From Piliocolobus tephrosceles (lineage: Eukaryota > Chordata > Mammalia > Primates > Cercopithecidae): DNA of 64,000 nt. Positions 46,807-59,536 of this stretch are shown here, piece by piece. The translations under genes and the position numbers were made by a program. Positions within the stretch are counted from its first letter, which is position 1. Each line of letters starts with the position of its first letter. The DNA is taken from assembly GCF_002776525.5 (NCBI RefSeq), contig NC_045441.1, positions 128,764,740 to 128,828,739 on the forward strand, read 5' to 3'. The notes beneath the pieces were generated by a model. The model ran no database searches and was not told the DNA's origin. It worked only from the letters and a program-made list of their open reading frames with translations.

Positions 46807-48740
46807 AATGACCAGGGGAAAAGACCAACAGAGTGTTGATACATTTGACAAACTTCATTGTACGTGTAATTAGCTCATTCACTCACTCAAATCATTCGAT
46901 GTATGTATGCTACACAAATGACCATGTTATGAAATGAAGATGACTCAAGAGTTTTCAATTCCACTGAATTATTTTCATGGAAAGTGACTTCATGAGAAGT
47001 AGGAAAGCGAAACCAAAATTTTCTCCATAGAAACTAATTTAATGCCCACACTACTTTAACTTATTTTATAAACCAAATACCAGAAATTTGGACACAGAAG
47101 AGTCTTTGACAATATATAACCTAAGTAGGAAGAGGGGACAATCAGAGTTTTGGTAGGTATGGCAGAGTTGGGAGGCACTGTGAAGGTGGGGATAAGATCT
47201 TGTTTTGTACATCCTAATTCCAAGTGCCCTTTTATTACAACTGCTTCCTGCCATCTCCTTCAGGCAAAACCCCAGGTTGCTGAAGTGCGTGCTGATTTTA
47301 TATTGGAAGGCCAGTTCTGGGTCACTGCACTACCAGTCTTTCTCAACCAGGGTTTTCTATCTGAACTAAAGAACACAGAAAACGATCTGTGTGACTGTAA
47401 CCTTCCTAATATACCACTCTTAGTGGCCAGGAGAGGAGTCGATTCATTACAATGGATAAAGCAGGAGGGCTTATTTCTCCCTGGGAACCCTCATTGGGGA
47501 AGGCTAAACACTGACTGATGGACATATTTCTCACTGAGGCCGACGGCATGTGGTATTGGTATTGGCTGACCAAAAACAATAGGGCCCTGTCTGTGCTGCA
47601 AGGGGGCCGGGAGGGATTTTTTCACTGAGGAGCACTACCTTAATGAACTCAGTTGCTTTTCTATGGCCCTTGTGTCCACATGTCCCTCACTGCCCTACTT
47701 CTTTCCTGGGACCGTCTCTTGTCTTAACCTTTTCCCTGCCACGCATCACAATTAGGCCATTCAGACCAAATTTTCTACTCTAAAAGCATTCACAGATAAG
47801 CCATTTCACGCAGCTGAAGATTCAACAGGCATGATTTAATGACATCCGATTCTTTCTGCACCCTTCAAGTAGTAGCAGCCTTTTTTGAGTCCATCTTTTC
47901 AGTGGGTTCCCTGGCCCTGAGCTGTGGGGTCAGAACTCTGGCCAGAAGACCCAGCACAGACCCCTGGCTGCAGCTGCAGCTTGTGCATGGCTACAGAGAG
48001 ATTCCTGCTTGGGCTATTACTGTCCCAGGTCTGGACTCCGGTTAATGTGGTCGTCACTGTCACCTCTGCTGCTGCTATTCTGTAGTCTCTGCAGTAGGAA
48101 TTCAGTTTTCTCTTTATTCCCTGTCCTTGGTCTATGCCACAGACCCTTCCTTTAAAGGGTGTGTCTCCAGCCCATGAATTTCTGGCTGGCTACAGCTGCA
48201 TGCTCTCTCTTTTCTGCTCTTTTCTTCCTGACACCCTATTAGAAAATTAGGGTTATTTCTTTATTTTCTTTATTCAGTTCTCCCTGACCCTTCCACATAT
48301 GCCACCATCATATAGGCATATAGCTAATCTTTACTTGGGTTTAGTCTCTTCAAAAATAGACCTATTTATAGCTTCCCAATATATAACTGCATATTAAATG
48401 CAGCCCCTATACTTCAACTCTCTTACTTATAATTTGAATTCTGAAATTCAGAGTTGTTCCATGGTTCAAAAATCACCTTTGGGCGGGTTGTTTTGCCAAG
48501 AAAATCTTTTATCAAAAACAAACAGTACACTGGCTGGCAATACACACTTTACTGGAATGGCCTCCCACAGTTTGAGAAGCTCATATCTGGTTGTAGCCTA
48601 ACTGGTCAAGGGTGTTCTTGTCTGTTTCTTGGGAAACTACTAAAGGAAAGAGTGGGAAGTAGGCATCCTTGGGGAAAATAGCAAAGCCTTTAGGGTTTCA
48701 AATGGAACACAGTAGGCAACTAAGAAAAGTAAAAACAACT

Positions 48741-48767
48741 AGTTTTTTTTTTTTTTTTTTTTTTTTT
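48741..48767. repeat. poly(T) tract without an Alu
   Basis: A run of more than 20 T. The bases on either side are not Alu or L1. It may be the tail of an unrecognised minus-strand retroposed sequence, but I could not identify one. Confidence 0.6.
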
Positions 48768-50019
48768 AATTAGAGCCTCAACCAAACTCAAATACAATTT
48801 GCATGACCACAGCTGAATCTGCCTATCATGTATACCACAGGGCATTTGCTTTTCCTGGTTACATCATGACTCAGACTTTATTTAAATCCTTTTTACAAAG
48901 AAATAAGGGAGATAAAAATGACAGAAATAAAGTCATTGTTTGCTCTCTGCCCAGGCAGCATGGGGACAGGCTGATCTGACGTCAACCCGAAGTCCCCATC
49001 GGTTGGGCTGTTATTGCCATATGGCCTGCGGGGCTTTGTTATATTTGTGGGTTGGACCTTGCTCCGATAATCACTTGTTCTCAACAGCCCAGGTGTTTCC
49101 AAATCCTATTTCACTGGGTAAATTCATCTGATATTCACAGTCCTCGAGGCTAGTGCTAAGAATGAGGTGGGAGGCACCTCTCACAGAGGGCTAGCCAGTC
49201 TAGATGCATAACAAGGAAAGAATTATTCCAAGCAACAGAAGATATCTGCGTTTTCCTGGCAGATCCAGTGACAGAGAAACTCACAGGCCCCAGATCTTGG
49301 CAGGAGATAGGAAGTGGTATGAGCACCAAAGGGGAGCTACGCACCATTAACAAGGAAACAGAATCTGAAAACTCCAAAGAATATGCACATGGATGTTCCC
49401 ACCCCCATCTGCTCTTCCACATTCCAGAGAATCCCGGCTTCTAATAGACACCTTTTTATTACGGATAATCCGGGTGGTATGCTGGCATGCTGACACTGGG
49501 GGGAGAGGGTGGGGTTGATCTATTGTCAATTTCCTTGGTATAAATACTGCCTCCATGGCCCATTTCAAGCAAACAACATTTTAACTACTAGCCCTTAAAA
49601 ATCCTGATTATTTAACAACCAGCTCCTGCAAGCTGCTATGAACTGGCTCCGGCACACCACTGGGTAATACTTAACACACTGGAAACCCTGAGAACAATCC
49701 GACACCCAGTATAAGTGTCTCTTCTACAGAATCCCTGACAGCTGTACACCAAACCTGTTCTGCTCTCCACGGATGAGCTGCTCATGAAGTCAAACATCTG
49801 CCCAGCTTAGAATGCCCTAAGTGTGCCCACTGGAGAAGTGCAGGACAAATCCTCCCATCTGTGGTGTCTTCAACATGGCAACCTTTTACATACTTGAAGA
49901 CAGTGGTCATGAACCTTGGCGTCTTCTCCTTTCTTCTCCATGCTCAAACACATCCCCAGATCCTTCTATTACCCTTCACATTAAAAGTATAACGGCCCTC
50001 CCACAATATAATGAATATA

Positions 50020-50256
50020 AAAATGTACCACATGTAACATAACACAATGGGGCCATTATCTCCCTTGCTCTAATCAGAAGAGGAATTGTTTTGCATCACA
50101 CATAAAATACACTAACACTAATGATAGCTGATTAGTTTTAAAAAAATCATACACAAAAATCTCATAATGTTTTAAGGAAGTTTAGGAATTTGTGTTGGGC
50201 CACATTCAAAGCTGTCCTGAGCTGCATGCAGCCTGCAGGCTGGACAAGCTTGCTCT
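50020..50256 (+). mobile_element. old interspersed repeat fragment, family not assigned
   Basis: GGGCCACATTCAAAGCTGTC followed by GGCTGGACAAGCTTG is a repeat end I have met in many primate introns, but I cannot name the family from memory. Confidence 0.35.
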
Positions 50257-51093
50257 AAATACTATGTTTTTCTTACTCTCCTAAGATTGCATTAGCCCTT
50301 TTGACAGCCATCTGATACTAACCATTCATCCTTATACAACTATCTCCCCCAAAGCCTTTCCCTCCTCCCAGAGTCTTTTAGTATCATTTCAGGTTTTTCA
50401 CATTAATTGATTTTTAAAATATACTTGCTAAGACTATATTATTCTCACCAAATGTTTTATGTTCAGCTTCACTTCCGTCCTCTATTGAGATTTTTTTCAA
50501 TTGTGATTCCCTCATCTGGGATCTTATTTATTCTTCCAAAGGGTGTTACCCACAAAAGTGCTAAAAAGCCTTTTATGTCTTCATTCAATTCACTCACATA
50601 GATTTCTGCAGCATCTACAAGGGACCTCGCCCTCTTTAATCCACGCTCTTTGAGTACGGTCCTTAGCTAAAATCCAGCCAGCGGCACCACTCTCCAATCT
50701 GCGTTTTTCCATCTTGCTCATAGAATTTCACACACTTGTCAAATGCCTAGTTGAAATTTAGAATGTACTTTTAGCAGGAAAGCACTGTATAAAGGTAAGG
50801 ATTTGTCTGTTATTTCCCTGCCAGAACTCTCTGAGAATGTTATGAAGAAAATAAATGGGATTCATCTGGCATGCCTTTATCCTCAGTGAGGTCACATGGG
50901 TACCCTGTGGTCTTTCTATAGTTGCTTATAAACCACTTGCTAAAGAAATCCTGTAAGAAATTTCCTTGGGAATCAATCACATTCAGGTTGAGTTTACCAC
51001 TCAGGCCATATACCAGGGTTGTACAAGCCTGTCCCTAGTTCTCTCTCCTGTGTACGACTGCCAGGCGAAGTTTCCTAAAACCCACTTTCTTTT

Positions 51094-51366
51094 TTTTTTT
51101 TTGTGAGACGGAATCTCGCTCTGTCACCCAGACTGGAGTGCAGTGGTGCGATCTCGGCTCACTGTAACCTCCGCCTCCCAGGTTCAAGTGATTCTCCTAC
51201 CTCAGCCTCCCAAGTAGCTGGGATTACAGGGGCACGCCACCACACCCAGCTAATTTTTATATTTTTAGTAAAGACGGGATTTTACCATGTTGGCCAGGCT
51301 GGTCTCAAACTCCTGATATCAAGTGATTTGTCAGCCTCGGCCTCCCAAAGTGCTGGGATTACAGAA
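51094..51366 (-). mobile_element. AluS-like, minus strand, 5'-truncated
   Basis: Begins with a T-run and stops at GGGATTACAG, lacking the usual GGCC end. CCACTTTCTT lies on both sides. Confidence 0.92.
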
Positions 51367-52024
51367 ATGCCACTTTCTTCAGGTTGCCCTGCTGTTCAGA
51401 CATTCTTGACACTATCCAAGTCCTGTCTCTGACTATCAGGGTTCTCTGTCATCAGACCCCACACCTTCCCACTGGCCGCCATGGCCTTGGGCTGGGTTTC
51501 AGGCCACCCCCTTTCTGTCCACGACCTTCGACCTTCGATACTAATTCCTGCTCACATTTCCCTCAGCCCAGGAACTCTCCCTGCATCCTGCCCTTCTCAT
51601 GCCCATGAACCTTTCAAAGTGCACTTCAAGTCCCCTCCACCATGAAGCTTCTCCTCCAGGTTCTGGTCTCCAGTGACCTTCACCTTCTTTATACGATATT
51701 CTAATACTTACAGCCATGGATTCACAGAAGCCTTACTTGGAAGGCTGGACTGGAGGTCACCTAATTCAGCTTTCTTCCTAACTAGGAAGGCAGCAGTCAA
51801 TGCAGCCGGAGAGCCACAGGGGTCCTGAATGCCGGCTCTGCCACCGACGAGCTGGAGGCCTCACGGGCTTCCTCCACTGTCCTGACGTTGGGATAGGACA
51901 CTACACTGAAAATCCTTCAGAAACTAAAAAGAGCACCTCAGCTGTGTCTACTGGAGTTTTACTGGTATTCTAAGCCAAACCATATGTAACCATAAAGGTA
52001 ACTGGTGGGAAGGAGGGGCTCCAG

Positions 52025-52075
52025 GCAGGGCAGACCTGAAACAAAGCTATTTGTCTATGTTAGGGATCCCAACCC
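52025..52075 (+). repeat. short direct duplication, copy 1
   Basis: About 50 bp beginning GCAGGGCAGACCTGAAACAA and ending AGGGATCCCAACCC. It is repeated at 53790-53839 with a few changes in the middle. Confidence 0.8.
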
Positions 52076-52575
52076 AACAGAAACTGTAAATAGCTTTGGG
52101 TAAAACAGGGTTTTGAGACATTAGAAACAAACAAACAAAACGTAAAAGTTAAATTCAATTAGACTCTGGGGTAAAATTTAACCTTGAGACGTTAGCATTC
52201 TCCACAATGCTGATCTTGGAAGCTGGAGACAGACTAAGCAAGGAGAAGGAACTAGCCAGGAACTTCCTCAGTTCTATCTCCTGCTTTCCCGAAGCCCACC
52301 CGTAATGCTAGCCCAAGAGTCTTCCTTCACCAGCTCTCAGAAATATTCTTATCCTCGACTTCTGCCAAGCCAGTGTCCACACACAGGCTGACCAGGGAAC
52401 AAACCCCAGAGGCCTAGGCCAAGGGGCCATTCAAGGAGGACTCTGCCCCCACACTTGGTTCCCTGAGTCCCTGACGACCCTCCTTCCACATTTGGTCATC
52501 TCGCTTCAGTGTCCGCCCCTCATGCCCAATCTGATCCAGGTTTCTCCTGAAGTCAAACAAACGAGCAAGCAAACC

Positions 52576-52597
52576 AACCAACCAACCAACCAACCCA
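52576..52597. repeat. (AACC)n run
   Basis: Pure CCAA units following an AAACAAACGAGCAAGC stretch. Confidence 0.85.
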
Positions 52598-52687
52598 ATA
52601 TCTCACCTTAATCTCACTTTGCATTCAACAACTTATTTTTCCTGTCATCTGCACCCTTCTTTCTCAACTACAGTAAGTAGCTTGAGG

Positions 52688-52991
52688 GGTTGGATACAGT
52701 AGCTAAGCCTATAATCCCAGCAACTTTGGGAGGCCAAGGTAGGTGGACTGCTTGAGACCAGGAGTTCGAGACCGGCCTGACCAACATGGCAAAATCCCGT
52801 TTCTACTAAAAATACAAAATTAGCCAGGCATGGTGGCGGGTGCCTGTAATCCCAGCTACTAGGGAGGCTGAGGCAGGAGAATTGCTTGAACCTGGGAGTC
52901 GGAGGTGACAGTGAGCCAAGATCACGCCACTGCACTCCAGCCTGGGGAACACAGTGAGACTCTCTCAAAAAAAAAAAAAAAAAAAAAAAAA
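52688..52991 (+). mobile_element. Alu (S/J-like), plus strand
   Basis: Perfect 12-bp target duplication AGTAGCTTGAGG at 52676-52687 and 52992-53003; long A-tail. Confidence 0.94.
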
Positions 52992-53496
52992 AGTAGCTTG
53001 AGGATTTTTCTCCCACAAACTCTTGATTTTTATTCCTCCCACATGGCTTCCACCCTTCCTGCTGTGGTGCAACATCTCTTTCAGGGGACAATGAGGGCCA
53101 CCTCCGCTGGTCTCTTCTTTTGGTAGTGAGTGGCTCTGAGCTGTACTGTAGCCCTCAATTTCTCTGCTGTCTCCTTTCTCGCTCTCCACCATTAACTAAG
53201 GTGTCCCTTTGACTTTCAACTAGCTTTTCCTTCCACATATTAACTCAGCCAAAGCAGAAATGATCAAAAAACCTAATCTCTGCTCCTAATCGCTCCCTAA
53301 TTTTTTACCTTAATCATTTGCATAGACATCCTACAGATACCAGTTATTTACTACACACCAACAAGCAGCTCAGACTCCTTCCTCTGACCTTAATACAGAG
53401 TGTCCCTAACACCACCATAACAACGGTTTCTAAAGGCTTAAAATTCCTTCCAGCTCTTTCCTTGGTTACCCTTCTTCATACTTTCTCTCTCTCTCT

Positions 53497-53789
53497 CTTT
53501 TTTTTTTTTTAGACAGGGTCTTGCTCTGTCACCCAGGCTGGAATGCAGTGGTACCATCATGGCTCCCTACAGCCTAGACCTCCTGGGCTCAGATGGTCCT
53601 CCCACCTCAGCCTCCTGAGTAGTGGGGACTACAGTTGCATGCCACTATGCCAGGTTGATTTTTGAATTTTTTACAGAGATGGGGGTCTCACTATGTTGCC
53701 CAGGCTGGTATTGAACTCCTGGGCTCAAGAAATCCTCCTGCCTTGGTCTCCCAAAGTGCTGAGATTACAGGTGTAACCTGCTGCGCCCA
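53497..53789 (-). mobile_element. AluJ-like, minus strand
   Basis: Preceded by a CT run and T-run; AGACAGGGTCTTGCTCTGTC to CTGCGCCCA. The short duplication at 53790 starts directly after it. Confidence 0.92.
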
Positions 53790-53839
53790 GCAGGGCGGAC
53801 CTGAAACAAAGCTATTCATCTACTTAGGGATCCCAACCC
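53790..53839 (+). repeat. short direct duplication, copy 2, abutting an Alu end
   Basis: Copy of 52025-52075 that begins exactly where the minus-strand Alu at 53497-53789 ends. The junction suggests template switching or gene conversion accompanying the Alu. Confidence 0.75.
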
Positions 53840-54009
53840 TTCGTCATTTTTATCTCACATTCAACACTTTTAAAACAAAACCCAACAGACTCCTTTTATA
53901 TAAAGTATCAGGAATTTGCTGTGTCTTCCCCATTTTCTTAGCTTATGCCCTAGCTATGCATGCACTGACCTGGCTCTCCTGGATAGAGTCCTGCCTTCAG
54001 CTTCCTGGC

Positions 54010-54090
54010 CACATCAATCCATCCATCCACCCATCCATCCATCCACCCATCCATCCATCCATCCATCCATCCATCCATCCATCCATCCAT
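54010..54090. repeat. (ATCC)n microsatellite
   Basis: About 20 units of CATC/ATCC, interrupted by ACCC variants in the first half and pure in the second half, embedded in L2-like sequence. Confidence 0.95.
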
Positions 54091-54420
54091 GGTGCTTAGT
54101 CACAATTTTTATTCTACCACCCACCAACCAGAAATCTGCAAGCGTTCTTTATCCTCATTATATTACCAAACTCCTCCCCTCTAAATGAATGCCTGGCCCT
54201 TCACTTTTCCTTCCATGCATGCTCACTCCATTTGGGCACCCAGTGCCATCTACCTGGCTACTACGACCCAGATGCCCATTTGTTCAAGGTCCTGCAGCCT
54301 TCAGTTCAGTTCAAATGTCTGTAATGTGACTTGTTCATGTTGAGCTTTGAGAACATTCTTCAGTCATTTCATGTCTTCTGTTTACAACTAGACTGTAAGC
54401 TCTTTCAAGTCAATAAGGAG

Positions 54421-56317
54421 GTCTGTTTTTTTTTTTTTGTTTTTTTGTTGTTTTTTTTAAACACTGAGCTGCCCAGATGGTGCTTTCAAGATAGCAATTA
54501 TGTGATAGGTCCTGCCAATAGACAGTGACTGTTGGGGGCCAGAAGCCAGTTTCCATAAGGACTGGCAGTGACACCCAATCAAAGATACCCAAGAGAAAAG
54601 GGTAGGGATGACATAGTGCCCTGTTTCGGGAGATTGCCATTGTCAAAATAATTCACTGGTATACTGAAGAGCAATGTTTTACCTGTTTTGGTCCTCCTTC
54701 AAAGAAAAGGTCAAGAAGAGTGTTTTTTAAAAAAAATCACAGTTTAAAGTGAGGTGGGAATGTCAAGCTATTATTTCCAGCTACCATGGGTTCAGGCCTT
54801 CTGAGACTTGAGGAGCAGGGGCTGCCGTGGTGTGTCCTCTGAAAGAGGCCTTCGCCACGCAAGCACAGAAGACAAAGGGCTCACTGGAACCATCAAGGGT
54901 CCTCTGGCGCTTCTTAAAGTCAAAGATTAAGTGCCAAAATGTCAGTTTATGTACTGGTAAATATCATCTTCTTCCTTGGAGTTTTAAGTATTCAGATAAG
55001 ATGCAACAGAACGAACTGTCCCACAGAGTAAATAACTTTCTGGGAGTAGGTCAGAGACTCTCAGTAAAGCAGTCACTCTTTTAGAATGCCACAAATGAAT
55101 GCAATCATTTGTTAAGAGGCACCACAGTACAACAAGACACCATATTTTGGGGATATGAACAGATGCCTTCTAGTCCTCCATAAAGTGCTGATATAACAAA
55201 AACATATCAGAAATGTATTAGACAACTTTGTAACAACACGAAAAAAACAAAATTAAAAAAATCCACATTCTGGCTGGGAGCAGTGGCTCACTTCTATAAT
55301 CCTAGCACTTTGGGAGGCTGAGGTGTGTGGATCGCCTGAGGTCAGGAGCTCGAGACCAGCCCGGCCAAAATGGCGAAACCCGTCTCTGCTGCTATACAAA
55401 AATTAGCTTGGTGTGGTGGCAGGTGCCTGTAATCCCAGCTACTCGAGAGGCTGAGGCAGAAGAATCACTTGAACCTTGTTGGGGGGCGGAGGTTGCAGTG
55501 AGCCGAGATTGCGCCACTGTGCTCCAGCCTGAGCAACAGAGCGAGAGTCCCTTAAAAAAACAAAACAAAACAAAACCACATTCTAACTCTAACACAATAT
55601 ATTTTCATTTAACTCCTTAAATACATAGTTGTAATCATAGCATCATATAATTTTGTCACTTGATAGCCTATAATTACCCTTGCAGAGTTTTGGTCTTTCT
55701 ACTTATAATCAAGTCCACCAATTATTAATACTCCATCTTACAAACTTTGTTACTGCTCATTTGCTGATTTTGGTTGTTTTTAATATTTAATCTTTAGAAA
55801 CAGTTGGATAATCACATATATGCATACAGCTTTTAAAAAATTAATTACTTGTAATTTTAAGGAATGAGATTATCAGGTAAAAGGATATAAAAATATTCAT
55901 GGCTGCTGCTATAATTTGAAAAACTGACCTTTAGAAGAACTGCACACATACATAGTTTTAAATTAATTTTATAATTTTTGATCCACCCTTTGTGACAACT
56001 GGTAACATGGCAGAGTGTCACTAACCTGGTGCTGAATCACTGCTGCAGGATCCTAATGTAGTGACTGCCATTTCAGAAGTGGCACTGACTCACTGGCTTT
56101 TATCATCAGAAAACAACAGGAAAGAGTGAGCTGCTTTTTAGAAACATTGCCAGATTCTCAGGAAAATATTTGTACATTTGTATAATATAAAAAACATATT
56201 GGTCAATTTTCTTTATACATTAGAACAATCTAGTTTCATAGGTATTAAGTAGCAAATACATTCTATTTTACTTTGGCTTATCTTTTAGGTAAGAACAAAG
56301 AAAGCAGTTACTTGTGG
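54421..56317. other. AT-rich intron 2 segment, one Alu inside
   Basis: 54430-54460 is a T-rich run. 55576-56317 is AT-rich and may be old LINE DNA, but I cannot assign it. Confidence 0.5.
55273..55575 (+). mobile_element. AluS-like, plus strand
   Basis: Tail of AAAAC units; CCACATTCT on both flanks. Confidence 0.94.
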
Positions 56318-56619
56318 CCAGGAGCAGTGGTGTGCGCCTGTAATCCCAGCACTTTGGGAGGCTGAGACGGGTGGATCACCTGAGGTCAGGAGTTCGAGAC
56401 CAGCCTGACCAATATGATGAAACCCCGTCTCTACTAAAAATACAAATACTAGTTGGACGTGGTGGCACGCACTGTAATCTCACTGCTTGGGAGGCTGAGG
56501 CAGGAGAATCGCTTGAACCCAGGAGGTGGAGGTTACAGCGAGCTGAGATCACGCCACTGCACTCCAGCCTGGGCCACAAAGCGATACTCTGTCTCAAAGC
56601 AAAAAAAAAAAAAAAAAAA
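56318..56619 (+). mobile_element. AluS-like, plus strand
   Basis: GGCCAGGAGCAGTGGTGTGC to an A-tail. Confidence 0.94.
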
Positions 56620-56748
56620 GTAAGCAAGTTACCTGCATATGATATGCAACTAAAATCAACGGTATCTTATGCAATAATAGATAACCTCAATGTTAACTAA
56701 ATAAGTGTAATTAATGTGAAATGCTATTTTAAAAAGGTATGATTTACT

Positions 56749-57024
56749 GGCCGGGCGTGGTGGCTCACAGCTGTAATCCCAGCACTTTTGGAGGTCGAGG
56801 TGGGTGAATCACGAGATCCTGGCTAACATGGTGAAACCCCATCTCTGCTAAAAATACAAAAAATTAGCCGGGTGAGGTGGCAGGTGCCTGTAGTCCCAGC
56901 TACTTGGGAGGCTGAGGCAGGAGAATGGCCTGAACCCGGGAGGCGGAGCTTGCAGTGAGCCGAGATTGTGCCACTGCACTCCAGCCTGGGTGACAGAGTG
57001 AGACTCCACCTCAAAAAAAAAGAA
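56749..57024 (+). mobile_element. AluY-like, plus strand, internal deletion
   Basis: Perfect 18-bp target duplication AAAAAGGTATGATTTACT (56731-56748 and 57025-57042). About 20 bases are missing from the left arm between CACGAGATC and CTGGCTAAC. Confidence 0.95.
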
Positions 57025-57042
57025 AAAAAGGTATGATTTACT

Positions 57043-58089
57043 TTTCATTTAACTGGGTGTCTGGTGAGACATTTCTCACCTGAGGCATGAATAAATAATC
57101 TGAAGTTTGATTAGAAAAAATTAACAAATGGAATCTATTCTGTTAGAGTTTAATGCCATTAATTTTGTGATTAAAAGTAACAAATGCTATTCAAAATTTC
57201 TGGGTCTGACTGGTTACATTTGCACATTAAATTGGATATAACTGTTCTATTTAGTTGAAATAAAATCCAGCTTTGAATCCAAATGGTTAAAAATGGTGAA
57301 GTAAAAAAAGACTGATGGCTGCCTTTTACTCCTCTAAATGTAATTATTTACATGATTGGCTTTTGTCTGTATGCCTTTCAAATGTCAAGATATTCTGAAA
57401 ATAATCAAATAACCATGAAAGAATTCAAGTGGCAGGATCACTTTAACCTGTGCATTATATAATGCAGTCAATTTACAGAAAAGCCAATTCCATGTTCTTA
57501 TCCAAAACAACAAAATCAATGATGCAGTCTTAAAATCTCTTCCTTTGAATTAATCCCTTTACCTAATAACCACATTCTAAAAATTGAGGACTTATCATTC
57601 TGGATAGAGTGACCTTTCGGGAAGAATCACAGAGTCCTCTCCCCAGCCCCAGACCATGATCAATCCCCTTTGGCTAGGAGGTCAACTGTGTACTCAGCTT
57701 CCTTTTAAGTCATTTCAAAGGATGAACAATAAACAGAAGCCGTGCTCTCTCACTTTGAGGCGTTGGTGATCTGGCAGGGGAGGTAACGCCCAAATAGGGA
57801 GATAATTGTATTGCGACTGTACATAATTAAAGACAGCGGCGACAGTAATAAGCCAATTTTTTCTTTTGTGGACTGAGAGAGGAAGATCTTAAAAATTGAA
57901 TTCGGTCGATCTTGAATTCGGCCTTTCAAGACTCATTGGTGAATGAGAAAACGAGATAACTGGTCCTCCAAAATGTACCTACTGAGCATGGTTCTTACAC
58001 GGATGATATCTGGCAAACAGAGATGAGCGCGAGACCACATAAACGCCACAGGAAATTCCCAGGTCTCACTGAACTGTTTCATTTGCAAA
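57043..58089. other. 1-kb repeat-free, AT-rich stretch of intron 2
   Basis: No repeat recognised. 57780-57870 combines homeobox-like TAAT/ATTA words with GACAGCGGCGACAGTAATAA, a texture often seen in conserved non-coding elements; this is a guess only. Confidence 0.45.
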
Positions 58090-58102
58090 AACACTGTCAC
58101 AG

Positions 58103-58414
58103 GCCGGGCGCGGTGGCTCAAGCCTGTAATCCCAGCACTTTGGGAGGCCGAGACGGGCGGATCACGAGGTCAGGAGATCGAGACCATCCTGGCTAACACG
58201 GTGAAACCCCGTCTCTACTAAAAATACAAAAAACTAGCCGGGCGAGGTGGCGGGCGCCTGTAGTCCCAGCTACTCCGGAGGCTGAGGCAGGAGAATGGCG
58301 GGAACCCGGGAGGCGGAGCTTGCAGTGAGCTGAGATCTGGCCACTGCACTCCAGCTCGGGCGACAGAGCAAGACTCCGTCTCAAAAAAAAAAAAAAAAAA
58401 AAAAAGAAAACGAG
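58103..58414 (+). mobile_element. AluYR-type, plus strand, youngest Alu in the window
   Basis: Close to an AluY consensus with Old World monkey bases (GGCTCAAGCCTG, AAAAAACTAGCCGGGCGAGG, GAGATCTGGCCACTGC). Target duplication AACACTGTCACAG/AACACAGTCACAG at 58090-58102 and 58415-58427. Confidence 0.95.
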
Positions 58415-58429
58415 AACACAGTCACAGTC

Positions 58430-58460
58430 CGAGGGAGGGGGGGGGCAGGCAGGGGGGTCA
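58430..58460 (+). repeat. G-rich tract, possible G-quadruplex
   Basis: Runs GGG, nine or more Gs, GG and GGGGGG within about 26 bases directly beyond the target-site duplicate of the AluYR element. It meets the simple four-run G-quadruplex pattern on the plus strand. Confidence 0.6.
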
Positions 58461-59090
58461 CATTAAGTAATGAAGTAAAAAGTACTAAAGCATAGAATGT
58501 CAGATATTTCACACACACAAAAACTACAATGCTAGGCTACATCAACTATAATGGAACAAAAAGACTACAAACATGATAAATGTGTGTGTGTGGCTTTTTT
58601 AGGAAATTGATTAAATATAAAGAGCTATTGATGGTGGTCATATGGCAATGAGGTCAACACGAAAGCCAGGCACAAGAGTACCCATGGATGAATTTTCAAC
58701 TGGAATAATTAAGCTTTATTGACTTCTTGTAGCCATCATTTTAACCTTTTACTTATTGAGATGCCAAGACAAATCAAAACGGCACACAATTAACAGGTTA
58801 AATATATTTTTCACAAGGCCTGCTAAAATATTTGGTTGAAATTACTCTCAAATTGCTTTTGGAGGTTTGGCAAGTGAGACCATACAAGAAAAACTAAACA
58901 TTTTCAAGTCATGTTGTTTTGAGAGGTGGGCCTGAGAAGGTTCAAGTCCTAAAAGGCTGTTCTTCTATTCCACAGTCATTTTTCTGGGTGGGTCGGGGGC
59001 ACCAGACTCGAACAGTCCCCCTGATCTGCGTTCTGAATTGAGATTCTGGACATTGCACCCAGCTCTTCATATGTCAAAAGAAACTGTGGC

Positions 59091-59402
59091 TGGGGATGGT
59101 GGCTCACACCTGTGACCCCAGTATTGTGGGAGGCTGAAGAGGGAGGATCATTTGAGGCCAAGAGTTCAAGACCAGCCAGGGCATCATAATGAGAGCCTAT
59201 CTCTACAGAATACCAGTTAAAAAAAAAATTAGCTGGGCATGATGGCACACACCTATAGTCCCAGCTACTCGGAAGGATCGCTTGAGCCAAGGGGACTGAA
59301 GTTGCAGTGAGCCATGATCGTACCACTGCACTCCAGCCCGGGTGACAGAGCAAGACCCTGTCTTGAAAAAAAAAAAAAAAAGAAAAGAAAAGAAAGAAAG
59401 AA
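59091..59402 (+). mobile_element. AluJ-like, plus strand
   Basis: Diverged; the tail is a GAAAA/GAAAG run. Inverted tail-to-tail with the next Alu about 135 bp away. Confidence 0.92.
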
Positions 59403-59536
59403 CGAACAAAAAAAGTGAAGGAAAAAGAAAAAAAAATTGTGTATTTATTTATGATTCCTGTTGACTGCACCAATTAAACAGGGAGGTGTGTAGCTGCCAC
59501 CTTTGCATTCCCAATCATTCAAAATAGGTTTTATTT

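Larger units (their letters stand above)
46807..51093. other. 4.3-kb Alu-free stretch of intron 2
   Basis: Contains one poly(T) tract and one unassigned old repeat fragment (50020-50256). I see no gene, no splice-bounded exon candidate and no strong regulatory motif. Confidence 0.65.
51367..52675. other. intron 2 segment without a gene
   Basis: 51370-51720 has L2-like pyrimidine-rich sequence. The remainder includes the short duplication at 52025 and an AACC run. Confidence 0.5.
53380..54420 (+). mobile_element. L2-like, plus strand, interrupted
   Basis: L2 texture on both sides of the Alu at 53497-53789 and of the ATCC microsatellite, ending near ACAACTAGACTGTAAGCTC. Confidence 0.5.

Noticed and set aside
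48741..49140. Processed pseudogene on the minus strand behind the poly(T) at 48741
   Set aside because: No target duplication and no recognisable reading frame or known mRNA end follows the T-run.
53662..54188. Open frames with Ile-His-Pro-Ser repeats
   Set aside because: These are translations of the ATCC microsatellite joined to Alu sequence.
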